Part shown: positions 33,944 through 42,093 of the stretch, piece after piece
Position numbering within the stretch: position 1 is the first letter of the stretch
Layout: every line of letters starts with the position of its first letter
Assembly: GCF_000802155.2 (NCBI RefSeq)
Contig: NZ_JQGJ02000017.1
Location: 1 to 64,000 of the forward strand
Reading direction: 5' to 3'
DNA length: 64,000 nucleotides
From: Pseudomonas frederiksbergensis
GTDB lineage: Bacteria; Pseudomonadota; Gammaproteobacteria; Pseudomonadales; Pseudomonadaceae
Position numbers and translations under genes: made by a program
The notes under the pieces: generated by a model
Told to the model about the DNA's origin: nothing
Databases searched by the model: none
What the model saw: the letters and a program-made list of their open reading frames with translations, nothing else

Positions 33944-34576
33944 TCATGCGTATGAGTCGGACGCGTACTCCGTGAATCCGGGACGCTGTTCGAGCCGCTT
34001 GCAATAGGCGGCTACCGCTGGGTAATCCGGACGCTCCATGGGCGTCTGGCGCCAGCGGTGCACGGACAGGCCAATGAGCACGTCGGCTAAGGAAAAGTCC
34101 GCGCCAGCCACGTAAGCGCCAGTGTGGTTCAGCTGTTGTTCCAGCAACCCCATTTTTTCGTTCCAGCCTTTGACGCCGGCAGCGATGAGTTGCGGGTCCT
34201 GGAAATCCGGGTGTTTGCGCACCAGCCCATAGAACGCATCACCCCATGACGGATTGAGTTCCGTGGCTTGCCAGTCCATCCACTGCTCGATGCGCGCTCG
34301 TGCGGCAGGTTCGTTGGGAAGCAGATCGGTGCGCCCGTGCTTGCCCACCAGATAGCGGCAAATGGTGTTCGACTCCCAGAGCACGCCATTCTCGTCGATG
34401 ATCACCGGCACTTGGGCGTTGGGATTCAACGCCAGGAACGCTGGATCATGGGTCGAGGAAAAGCCGATGCCCCAGTCTTCGCGCTCGTAGGCGATTTCCA
34501 ATTCCTGGCAGGTCCACAACACTTTTCTGACGTTGATCGAGGAGGTGCGGCCGAGGATCTTCAGCGTCTGTCCCAT
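33944..34576 (-). CDS. Glutathione S-transferase family protein
   Basis: This 210-residue protein has the N-terminal thioredoxin-like domain (residues about 1-82; SSINVRKVLWTCQELEI with the active-site serine region, NAQVPVIIDENG, cis-proline, and ESNTICRYL) and the helical C-terminal domain. It is a typical cytosolic GST of the Pseudomonas type. I start at ATG 34576, one codon inside a GTG. Its start faces the dgo promoter region. Confidence 0.9.
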   Translation of the reverse strand: MGQTLKILGRTSSINVRKVLWTCQELEIAYEREDWGIGFSSTHDPAFLALNPNAQVPVIIDENGVLWESNTICRYLVGKHGRTDLLPNEPAARARIEQWMDWQATELNPSWGDAFYGLVRKHPDFQDPQLIAAGVKGWNEKMGLLEQQLNHTGAYVAGADFSLADVLIGLSVHRWRQTPMERPDYPAVAAYCKRLEQRPGFTEYASDSYA

Positions 34577-34665
34577 CACTTTTTCCCTGAGTTGTCTGGC
34601 TTTCCGATTAGAAACGTAGCAGGGGCTGGGGGTGGATGGCGATAGTTTTACCGTTGCTATAAAAA

Positions 34666-34724
34666 TCCCAATATATGGGAGTGATATTTATATATTGAGA
34701 TTTTATGGTGCCCGGGTTTATAGT
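34666..34724 (+). promoter_or_regulatory. Sigma-70 promoter with palindromic operator, copy 2 (dgo operon)
   Basis: TTGAGA (34695-34700) and TATAGT (34719-34724) are 18 bases apart. The palindrome TCCCAATATATGGGA (34666-34680) sits in the same place relative to the -35 box as in copy 1 (27565-27624). Much of the DNA between and after the boxes is also alike, up to the shared ACAGGTGAAG at the ribosome site. Confidence 0.8.
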
Positions 34725-34765
34725 CCGCCTCACTCACTGTCCAATAAACAAAACAGGTGAAGCGG

Positions 34766-35749
34766 ATGCAGGCGCAATTGATCGCGCTCGATTGGGGGAC
34801 CACCTCATTACGGGCTTACAAACTTGCCGCGGGAGGCGAGGTGCTCGAACAGCGTTCGCTGTCGTCGGGGATCATGCAGTTGCCGTCCGGGCCGCGAACC
34901 GTGGCCGGCCAGGTCTGCACCGACGGTTTTGAATTGGCCTTCGATGAAGCCTGCGGCGACTGGCTCGATGCGCAGCCAGGCTTGCCCGTCATCGCTTGCG
35001 GCATGGTTGGCAGCGCCCAAGGTTGGCGAGAAGCGCCTTACTGCGATACGCCGGCAAACGTCGCCAATCTCGGACATTCCCTACAAGTCATTCGGAGCCT
35101 TCGTGGTGTAGATGTTCACATCGTGCCAGGCGTGATCCAGCGTTCCCGGCTGCCCAATGTGATGCGCGGCGAAGAAACCCAGGTACTCGGTGCGTTGCAT
35201 AGCCTGCCGAACGAAGCGGTGCTGATCGGCTTGCCGGGCAGCCATTCGAAATGGGTAGAGGTAGCCGACGGCTGCATCGTTCATTTCGACACCTTCATGA
35301 CCGGCGAGATCTTCGCCGTGCTCAGTGACCACAGCATCCTCGGCCGTACCCAGCAGCGAGACGTGGCGTTCGACGGCGTGGCTTTCGATCGTGGCGTACA
35401 GGTCGCGCTGTCGGCGGACGGGGAAATCGGCCCGTTGTCCACCGTGTTCAGCGCCCGCAGCCTGGGCCTGACTGGCGAGCTCGGCGCGAGCGCCCAGGCC
35501 GACTATCTGTCGGGTGTGCTGATCGGCCATGAGCTGACGGCCCTGGCCGCCGTGCAGCGTCAGCGACGTAACAGCGTTCACTTACCGACGGTGGTGCTGA
35601 TCGGCAACTCTCAATTGTGTGCCCGTTACCAACGGGCTCTCGATGCCTGCGGTTTCGCCCGGGTGACCTTGGCCGAACAGGCCACCGAGCGCGGTTTATG
35701 GCAGCTGGCCGTGGCGGCCGGGCTGCTCGAATCCACCGCATCGCGTTAA
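34766..35749 (+). CDS. dgoK: 2-Dehydro-3-deoxygalactonokinase
   Basis: DgoK phosphorylates 2-dehydro-3-deoxygalactonate at C6. The 327-residue protein starts with the ATP-binding loop IALDWGTTSLRAYK and has the phosphate-binding GLPGSHSKWV and LTGELGASAQADYLSGVLIG segments typical of the DgoK family. I take ATG 34766, five bases after AGGTGA; an in-frame GTG at 34757 overlaps that ribosome site. It is the first gene of dgoKAD and directly follows the palindrome promoter. Confidence 0.93.
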   Translation: MQAQLIALDWGTTSLRAYKLAAGGEVLEQRSLSSGIMQLPSGPRTVAGQVCTDGFELAFDEACGDWLDAQPGLPVIACGMVGSAQGWREAPYCDTPANVANLGHSLQVIRSLRGVDVHIVPGVIQRSRLPNVMRGEETQVLGALHSLPNEAVLIGLPGSHSKWVEVADGCIVHFDTFMTGEIFAVLSDHSILGRTQQRDVAFDGVAFDRGVQVALSADGEIGPLSTVFSARSLGLTGELGASAQADYLSGVLIGHELTALAAVQRQRRNSVHLPTVVLIGNSQLCARYQRALDACGFARVTLAEQATERGLWQLAVAAGLLESTASR

Positions 35750-35768
35750 ACCTGACTGGAGACCTGAC

Positions 35769-36389
35769 ATGCTCACACAAGCATTGGCGCATAACGGGCT
35801 GATCGCGATCCTGCGCGGCCTGCGCCCCGAGGAAGCGGCATCTATCGGCGAAGTCCTTTATGCCGCTGGATTTCGTGTCATCGAAGTGCCGCTCAATTCC
35901 CCTGAGCCGTACGAAAGCATTCGCATCCTGCGCAGTACCTTGCCCGCCGATTGCCTGATCGGTGCCGGCACCGTGCTCACGCCGGAACAGGTCGAGCAGG
36001 TGAAAACCGCTGGCGGCCAGGTGATCGTCATGCCTCATAGCGATCCGAAGGTGTTGCGGGCGGCGAAAGCGGCGGGGCTGTACCTGTCGCCGGGCGTCGC
36101 CACGCCGACGGAAGCGTTCGCCGCACTGGCCGAGGGCGCTGATGTGCTGAAGATGTTTCCCGCCGAGCAAATGGGCCCGGCGGCGGTCAAGGCCTGGCTT
36201 GCGGTGTTGCCGACCGGGACCGTACTGGTGCCGGTGGGCGGGATTACCCCGGACAACATGGCGGTGTTCGTCGAAGCCGGCGTCAAGGGTTTCGGCCTCG
36301 GTTCCGGGCTGTTCAAGCCGGGCCTGACAGCGGATGAAGTGGCGGTGCGCGCCAAGGCCTACGTGGCCGCATGGAATGCCTTGAACTGA
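35769..36389 (+). CDS. dgoA: 2-Dehydro-3-deoxy-6-phosphogalactonate aldolase
   Basis: DgoA splits the phosphorylated keto-deoxy sugar acid into pyruvate and glyceraldehyde 3-phosphate. The 206-residue class I aldolase has the catalytic glutamate in GFRVIEVPLNSPE and the Schiff-base lysine in DVLKMFPAEQMGP (near residue 126). The VPLNSPEPYESI sequence is characteristic of the galactonate rather than the gluconate enzyme. It follows dgoK after 19 bases. Confidence 0.94.
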   Translation: MLTQALAHNGLIAILRGLRPEEAASIGEVLYAAGFRVIEVPLNSPEPYESIRILRSTLPADCLIGAGTVLTPEQVEQVKTAGGQVIVMPHSDPKVLRAAKAAGLYLSPGVATPTEAFAALAEGADVLKMFPAEQMGPAAVKAWLAVLPTGTVLVPVGGITPDNMAVFVEAGVKGFGLGSGLFKPGLTADEVAVRAKAYVAAWNALN

Positions 36390-36438
36390 AGACTTTTCCA
36401 GCGCCCCGCGCGCTGCATCTGACAAGAGAGACAACAAG

Positions 36439-37587
36439 ATGAAAATCACCAAGCTGACCACGTTTATCGTTCCGCCGCGCTGGTGCTTCCTCAAGGTCGA
36501 AACCGACGAGGGCGTGACCGGTTGGGGTGAGCCGGTGGTCGAGGGCCGTGCCCACACGGTGGCGGCCGCCGTCGAGGAATTGTCCGACTACCTGATCGGC
36601 AAAGACCCACGCAATATCGAAGACATCTGGACCGTGCTCTATCGCGGCGGCTTCTACCGCGGCGGCGCCATTCATATGAGCGCCCTGGCCGGTATCGACC
36701 AGGCGTTGTGGGACATCAAGGGCAAGGCCTTGGGCGTGTCGGTCAGCGATTTGTTGGGCGGCCAGGTGCGCGACAAGATCCGTGTTTACTCCTGGATCGG
36801 CGGCGACCGGCCGGCGGACACCGCTCGAGCGGCGAAAGAGGCGGTAGGGCGGGGCTTCACCGCGGTGAAGATGAACGGCACCGAAGAGCTGCAGTTTCTC
36901 GACACTTTCGAAAAAGTCGACCTGGCCTTGGCCAACGTGGCGGCGGTGCGCGATGCGGTGGGGCCGAACGTCGGCATCGGCGTGGACTTCCACGGTCGGG
37001 TGCACAAGCCGATGGCCAAGGTGCTGATGAAGGAACTCGACCCCTACAAACTGATGTTCATCGAAGAGCCGGTGCTCAGCGAAAACTACGAAGCCCTCAA
37101 GGACCTGGCGCCGTTGACCAGCACCCCGATTGCCCTGGGCGAGCGGTTGTTCTCGCGCTGGGATTTCAAGCGCGTACTCAGCGAAGGCTACGTGGACATC
37201 ATCCAGCCGGACGCGTCCCACGCCGGCGGCATTACCGAAACCCGCAAGATCGCCAACATGGCCGAGGCCTATGACGTGGCGCTGGCGCTGCATTGCCCGC
37301 TGGGCCCGATCGCCCTGGCGGCGTGCCTGCAACTGGACGCGGCTTGCTACAACGCGTTTATCCAGGAGCAGAGCCTGGGTATCCACTATAACGAGAGCAA
37401 CGACCTGCTGGACTACATCAAGGATCCTCGAGTGTTCGACTACGACCAGGGCTTCGTGAAAATTCCGAACGGTCCCGGCCTGGGTATTGAGATCAACGAG
37501 GAATACGTCATCGAGCGCGCGGCCATCGGCCACCGCTGGCGCAACCCGATCTGGCGCCATGCCGATGGCAGTTTTGCCGAGTGGTGA
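36439..37587 (+). CDS. dgoD: D-galactonate dehydratase
   Basis: DgoD removes water from D-galactonate to give 2-dehydro-3-deoxygalactonate. The 382-residue enolase-superfamily enzyme shows the metal ligands in GVDFHGRV (Asp), IEEPVLSENYE (Glu) and LGERLFSRWDFK (Glu), with the acid-base histidine in FHGRV and a second in LHCPLGPIALAA. Start and length agree with the known enzyme (ITKLTTFIVPPRWCFLKVETDEG). The gene ends in a REP-like sequence before the transporter gene. Confidence 0.95.
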   Translation: MKITKLTTFIVPPRWCFLKVETDEGVTGWGEPVVEGRAHTVAAAVEELSDYLIGKDPRNIEDIWTVLYRGGFYRGGAIHMSALAGIDQALWDIKGKALGVSVSDLLGGQVRDKIRVYSWIGGDRPADTARAAKEAVGRGFTAVKMNGTEELQFLDTFEKVDLALANVAAVRDAVGPNVGIGVDFHGRVHKPMAKVLMKELDPYKLMFIEEPVLSENYEALKDLAPLTSTPIALGERLFSRWDFKRVLSEGYVDIIQPDASHAGGITETRKIANMAEAYDVALALHCPLGPIALAACLQLDAACYNAFIQEQSLGIHYNESNDLLDYIKDPRVFDYDQGFVKIPNGPGLGIEINEEYVIERAAIGHRWRNPIWRHADGSFAEW

Positions 37588-37610
37588 TTGCCTCGGAGCC
37601 CACATTTCCA

Positions 37611-37636
37611 TGGCGAGGGAGCAAGCCGCCTCGCCA
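37611..37636. repeat. REP-like hairpin
   Basis: TGGCGAGG (37611-37618) and CCTCGCCA (37629-37636) form a perfect 8-bp stem around GAGCAAGCCG, a sequence akin to Pseudomonas REP elements. It lies between dgoD and the MFS gene and may act as an mRNA-stabilising structure or weak terminator. Confidence 0.6.
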
Positions 37637-37698
37637 CGGTGGTTGACGTGATCGCTCATTAGCTTCGCCCTCAATAAACATAAAAAGAGGCACCTCAC

Positions 37699-39009
37699 AT
37701 GCAAGCGCACACCCTGAGCGCGCAGGCGTCGTTGGTGACGCCCAGCCGCAAGCGTTTTTTCATCATGGTCCTGCTGTTTATCACCGTGGTGATCAACTAC
37801 CTGGACCGCAGCAACCTCTCGATTGCCGCCCCCGCACTGACCAGCGACCTGGGCATTGACCCGATCCACGTCGGGCTGATTTTTTCCGCGTTCGGCTGGA
37901 CCTACGCCGCCATGCAGATCCCCGGCGGCTGGCTGGTGGACCGGGTGCCGCCGCGCATCCTCTATAGCGTGGCGTTGCTGTTGTGGTCGGTGGCCACGGT
38001 GATGCTCGGTTTCGCCGCCAGTTTCATTGCCTTGTTCGTGCTGCGCATGGCCGTTGGTGCCCTGGAGGCGCCGGCCTATCCAATCAACAGTCGCGTGGTC
38101 ACTACCTGGTTTCCCGAGCGCGAGCGAGCCACGGCGATCGGTTTCTACACCTCCGGACAGTTCGTCGGCCTGGCATTCCTGACCCCGGTGCTGGCGTGGC
38201 TGCAGCACGCGTTTGGTTGGCACATGGTGTTCGTTGCCACGGGCGCGGTGGGCATTCTCTGGGCGGTGATCTGGTACGCGGTGTATCGCGAGCCGCGGGA
38301 TTTCAAAGGCGCCAACGCCGCCGAAATCGAGCTGATCCGCGAAGGCGGCGGGCTGGTGGATATCCAGGCCGAGACCGCCAAGGTCAAGGCCAAATTCAGC
38401 TGGACCGATCTGGGTATCGTTCTGACCCAACGCAAGCTCTGGGGCATCTACCTGGGCCAGTTCTGCCTGAACTCCACGCTGTGGTTTTTCCTGACGTGGT
38501 TCCCGACCTACCTGGTGAAATATCGCGGCATGGACTTCATCAAGTCCGGCTTGCTGGCGTCGTTGCCATTCCTCGCGGCATTTGTTGGTGTGCTGTGTTC
38601 CGGGTTCTTCTCCGACTGGCTGATTCGCCGCGGCGCCACGGTGGGGTTCGCGCGTAAATTGCCAATCATTGGTGGGTTGTTGATTTCCACGGCGATCATC
38701 GGCGCCAACTACGTCGAATCGACGCCGCTGGTCATCGCATTCCTGGCCTTGGCTTTCTTCGGCAATGGCCTGGCATCGATCACCTGGTCGCTGGTGTCGA
38801 CCCTGGCGCCGGCAAGGTTGCTCGGGTTGACCGGCGGGGTGTTCAACTTCATCGGTAACCTGGCGGCCATCGCCACGCCGATCGTCATTGGCTTCCTCGC
38901 CAGCGGCGATTCGTTTGCCCCGGCCATCACCTATATCGCGGTGCTCGCACTGGCCGGCGCGCTGTCCTACATCCTGCTGGTCGGGAAGGTCGAGCGCATC
39001 GAGTTGTAG
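37699..39009 (+). CDS. MFS transporter, anion:cation symporter family (D-galactonate type)
   Basis: This 436-residue protein has twelve predicted membrane segments and the ACS-family signature VINYLDRSNLSIAAPALT near the start, with GWTYAAMQIPGGWLVDR in helix 2. Members include DgoT, ExuT and GudP, which import sugar acids with protons. Next to dgoKAD it most likely imports D-galactonate, so the cell can use either the sugar or the acid. ATG 37699 is preceded by AAAAAGAGG. Confidence 0.9.
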   Translation: MQAHTLSAQASLVTPSRKRFFIMVLLFITVVINYLDRSNLSIAAPALTSDLGIDPIHVGLIFSAFGWTYAAMQIPGGWLVDRVPPRILYSVALLLWSVATVMLGFAASFIALFVLRMAVGALEAPAYPINSRVVTTWFPERERATAIGFYTSGQFVGLAFLTPVLAWLQHAFGWHMVFVATGAVGILWAVIWYAVYREPRDFKGANAAEIELIREGGGLVDIQAETAKVKAKFSWTDLGIVLTQRKLWGIYLGQFCLNSTLWFFLTWFPTYLVKYRGMDFIKSGLLASLPFLAAFVGVLCSGFFSDWLIRRGATVGFARKLPIIGGLLISTAIIGANYVESTPLVIAFLALAFFGNGLASITWSLVSTLAPARLLGLTGGVFNFIGNLAAIATPIVIGFLASGDSFAPAITYIAVLALAGALSYILLVGKVERIEL

Positions 39010-39067
39010 TCCGACGGGACGGGCGACCATAATGCCGCCCGTTCCCCGCTCACTGTTGAAGGCCGCC

Positions 39068-39871
39068 ATGCAGCAAGACGATCCAAAAACTATCAAGGAT
39101 GCCGCCCCTACCGGCACGCAGACATTGCTGCGCGGCCTGGGCGTGGTCCAGGCGGTCGCCAGTGGCGCCCGCGACTTGAAGGAAATCGCCCGGCTGATCG
39201 GCACCACCCGCAGCACCACCCATCGCCTGGCCAGTTGTCTGGTGGATGAACGTTATCTGCGCGTGGTGCCGCAAGTGGGTTACCTGCTGGGGCCGAAGTT
39301 GATCGAGCTGGGTTTCCAGGCCCGGGAAGAGTTGCCGCTGGTCAGCCTGGCGGGGCCGTACCTGGACGAGTTGTCGGCGCTCACGGGGGACACCGTTCAC
39401 CTGGCGATTCGCGAGGGCGACGAAGTCTTGTACTTGCTGAAAAATCCGGGGCGCAACGGCCCGGAAATGCGCTCGCGTGTGGGCCATCGCATGCCGTTGG
39501 CGCGGACCGGGATCGGCAAGGCCCTGATGCTCGATGACTCCCAGGAGCAATGGAAACGGCTGTATGAAATCAGCCTGCCGGCGGGTGGGAAAAATCAGTT
39601 CTGGCCCCAGCACCAGGAGCAATCCTGGGAGCAGTTCCAGCAACGAATGGTGGAGTATGTGGCGGGGGGCTATGCCTTCGACCTAGAGGACAACGAACCG
39701 TCGATCCGTTGTGTGGCGGCGCCGATCCGTGACGCCGGCAAGCGCATCGTCGCCGGTATCAGCATCGCCAGCACCGTGCCTTACATGCCGCTGGAAAAAA
39801 TGGCCGAGCTGATCCCCCTGGTCAAAGGGGTTACAGCCCGGCTGTCGGCGGAACTGGGCGCCAAGGTTTGA
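39068..39871 (+). CDS. IclR family transcriptional regulator
   Basis: This 267-residue protein has an N-terminal winged helix (LLRGLGVVQAVASGARDLKE to GTTRSTTHRLASCLVDERYL, about residues 18-63) and the IclR effector domain (LSALTGDTVHLAIREGDEVLYL; GIGKALMLDD). IclR regulators usually bind palindromes of 14-15 bases, so it is my first candidate for the two TCCCA-n5-TGGGA sites in this block. The start ATG 39068 is preferred to an upstream frame running into the MFS gene. It converges with the alcohol dehydrogenase gene, six bases apart. Confidence 0.9.
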   Translation: MQQDDPKTIKDAAPTGTQTLLRGLGVVQAVASGARDLKEIARLIGTTRSTTHRLASCLVDERYLRVVPQVGYLLGPKLIELGFQAREELPLVSLAGPYLDELSALTGDTVHLAIREGDEVLYLLKNPGRNGPEMRSRVGHRMPLARTGIGKALMLDDSQEQWKRLYEISLPAGGKNQFWPQHQEQSWEQFQQRMVEYVAGGYAFDLEDNEPSIRCVAAPIRDAGKRIVAGISIASTVPYMPLEKMAELIPLVKGVTARLSAELGAKV

Positions 39872-39877
39872 CGAACG

Positions 39878-40930
39878 TCAGGCCTTGAGTGTCGCCATGT
39901 CGATGACGAAGCGGTACTTCACATCCCCGGCGATCATGCGGCTGTAGGCCTCGTTGATCTGGCGGATGTCGAGCATTTCAATGTCGCAGCTGATGTTGTG
40001 CTCGGCGCAGAAATCCAGCATTTCCTGGGTTTCTGCGATACCGCCGATCAGCGAGCCGGCCAGCACTCGGCGACCCATGATCAGCTTTGCCGCGTGTACC
40101 GGTGGGTCGACCGGCTCGACCAGGCCCACGATGATGTGCACGCCGTCGAAATGCAGCGTGTCGAGGTAGGGGTTGAGGTCGTGCTGCACCGGGATGGTGT
40201 CGAGCAGGAAGTTGAAACGTCCGGCAGCGGCCGCCATCTGTTCGGCGTCGGTGGACACGATCACATGATCCGCGCCTTGGCGACGGGCTTCCTCGGCCTT
40301 GCTTGCCGAGCGGGTGAACAGCGTCACTTCGGCGCCCATGGCCTTGGCAAACTTGATACCCATGTGGCCCAGGCCTCCCATGCCCAGCACGCCGACCTTG
40401 TCACCGGCCTTCACGCCATAGTGCTTGAGCGGCGAATAGGTGGTGATGCCGGCGCAGAGCAGCGGCGCGGCGCTGGCTGGGTCGAGTGTCTGCGGGATGC
40501 GCAGTACAAAGTGCTGGCTGACCACGATGCTGTCGGAGTAGCCGCCCATGGTGTGGCCGCCACTTATGCGGTCCGGGCTGGCGTAGGTCTGGGTCATCCC
40601 TTCCAGGCAGTATTGCTCCAGGTCGGCCCGGCACGCTTCGCATTCACGGCAGGAGTCGACCATGCAGCCCACGCCCACCAGATCTCCGACTTTGTGACCG
40701 GTGACATTCGCACCGACGGCGGTGACTTTTCCGATGATTTCATGGCCGGGCATCAACGGGTAAACGGCGATGCCCCATTCATTGCGGGCCTGGTGGATGT
40801 CGGAGTGGCAGACCCCGCAGTAGAGAATATCGATCGACACATCGTCGGCGCGCGGGCTGCGACGCTCGAACTTCATGGGGGCGAGGGGGGTGGTGGCCGA
40901 TTGGGCGGCATATCCGATGGCTGTGTACAT
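39878..40930 (-). CDS. Zinc-dependent NAD(P) alcohol dehydrogenase (YahK/cinnamyl alcohol dehydrogenase type)
   Basis: This 350-residue medium-chain dehydrogenase has catalytic zinc ligands in CGVCHSDIH and GHEIIGKV, structural zinc cysteines in CMVDSCRECEACRADLEQYC, and the nucleotide motif VGVLGMGGLGHMGIK. Such enzymes reduce a range of aldehydes, usually with NADPH. I start at ATG 40930 (MYTAIGYAAQ); the longer frame to 41017 covers the region shared with the divergent AraC gene. That regulator, 180 bases away, probably controls it. Confidence 0.93.
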   Translation of the reverse strand: MYTAIGYAAQSATTPLAPMKFERRSPRADDVSIDILYCGVCHSDIHQARNEWGIAVYPLMPGHEIIGKVTAVGANVTGHKVGDLVGVGCMVDSCRECEACRADLEQYCLEGMTQTYASPDRISGGHTMGGYSDSIVVSQHFVLRIPQTLDPASAAPLLCAGITTYSPLKHYGVKAGDKVGVLGMGGLGHMGIKFAKAMGAEVTLFTRSASKAEEARRQGADHVIVSTDAEQMAAAAGRFNFLLDTIPVQHDLNPYLDTLHFDGVHIIVGLVEPVDPPVHAAKLIMGRRVLAGSLIGGIAETQEMLDFCAEHNISCDIEMLDIRQINEAYSRMIAGDVKYRFVIDMATLKA

Positions 40931-41109
40931 GATGGACCTCGCTGAGCAGTGAACGGTGAGGGGTTCATTCTGGGAGGCATGGCGGCAGGCGGCGATGGTG
41001 AATCCTACGCCTGTCATGCCTAATCCTCCGGCGTTGGCCAGGATTTGATTCCATGTGACGCCAGACCTGCGATGATGGTTTCATCCCATTTTTCGTGAAG
41101 TTTTCGCCC

Positions 41110-42000
41110 ATGTTGTTGACCCGCCATCTCGATGCCAATGCCACGCTGGTTTCGCTGATAGAACCCTTGGCGACCCGCGACGGTTTTGTCCCTACGCGAC
41201 TGCCTGGCGTGCACGCGCTGCGCGCCAGCCAGGACGTCGCCCGTGGCCCGCAGCTCTACGAGCCGAGCCTGGTGATCATTGCCCAAGGTAGCAAACTGGC
41301 GTACCTGGGACCGCGGACAATGGAATATGGCGCGGGGCATTATCTGATCCAGGCCCTGCCGGTGCCGTTCGAATGCGAAACCTACGCCATGCCCAATGCT
41401 CCGCTGTATGGCATTTCCGTTGCGATCGACCGGGCGATGTTGGGGGAATTGGTGCTGGCCATGGGGTTGATGCCAGGTCGGAATCTGCCGCCCCAGACGC
41501 CGGAATCCATGACCTGCGCAGTGCTCGATGATGCCATGCGAGGGTGTGTCGAACGCTTGTTGCGCTGCCTGCACGATCCACTGGAATGCCAAGTCATGGG
41601 CCAGGCGCGGCTACGGGAATTGCTATTCGTCGTGTTGCGCGGGCCCCAGGCCGATGTGCTGCGGGCGCTGGTGGAGCAGCAGGGCCAGTTCGCCCGGATT
41701 GCCGCAGCCCTGAGCCATTTGCATGCGCACTTCACCGAGCCGCTGAACGTCGAGACGCTGGCGAGTCGCGCGAACATGAGCGCTTCGACCTTCCATGAGC
41801 ATTTCAAGCGCAGCACCTTGCTGTCGCCGGTGCAGTACCTCAAGCGTTTGCGCCTGCTCAAGGCCCAGCGGCTGCTGCTCTGTGAGGGCATGAGCGTGGC
41901 CCAGGTCGCGCATCAAGTGGGGTATCAGAGCCCGTCGCAGTTCAGTCGGGAGTACAAGCGTTACTTCGAGCGCAATCCTGGGGAAGAGCGCGCCGCCTGA
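41110..42000 (+). CDS. AraC family transcriptional regulator
   Basis: This 296-residue regulator has an AraC_N-type sensor half (EPSLVIIAQGSKLAYLGPRTMEYGAGHYLIQALPVP region) and two C-terminal helix-turn-helix motifs (NVETLASRANMSASTFHEHFK; MSVAQVAHQVGYQSPSQFSREYKRYF). Divergent to the alcohol dehydrogenase gene, it is very likely its activator, as is common for this AraC type. ATG 41110 or the in-frame GTG 41095 could be the start. Confidence 0.9.
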   Translation: MLLTRHLDANATLVSLIEPLATRDGFVPTRLPGVHALRASQDVARGPQLYEPSLVIIAQGSKLAYLGPRTMEYGAGHYLIQALPVPFECETYAMPNAPLYGISVAIDRAMLGELVLAMGLMPGRNLPPQTPESMTCAVLDDAMRGCVERLLRCLHDPLECQVMGQARLRELLFVVLRGPQADVLRALVEQQGQFARIAAALSHLHAHFTEPLNVETLASRANMSASTFHEHFKRSTLLSPVQYLKRLRLLKAQRLLLCEGMSVAQVAHQVGYQSPSQFSREYKRYFERNPGEERAA

Positions 42001-42048
42001 GTCTTTGAAAATCCCTTGTGGGAGCGGTGTTTGTTGGATTGCAGGTAA

Positions 42049-42073
42049 TAAAAAGGCCCCCATTGCGGGAGCC
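42049..42073 (-). terminator. Intrinsic terminator of the ETF-QO gene
   Basis: On the minus strand GGCTCCC and GGGGGCC (42073-42067 and 42061-42055) form a seven-pair stem with one G-U pair, followed by TTTTT (42054 downwards). Confidence 0.75.
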
Positions 42074-42093
42074 TCGATGTTCAGCGTGTCGGC

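Noticed and set aside
36313..39219. Open frame of 968 codons on the minus strand across dgoD, the MFS gene and part of IclR
   Set aside because: All three plus-strand genes have clear motifs and ribosome sites; the antisense frame is a product of codon bias.
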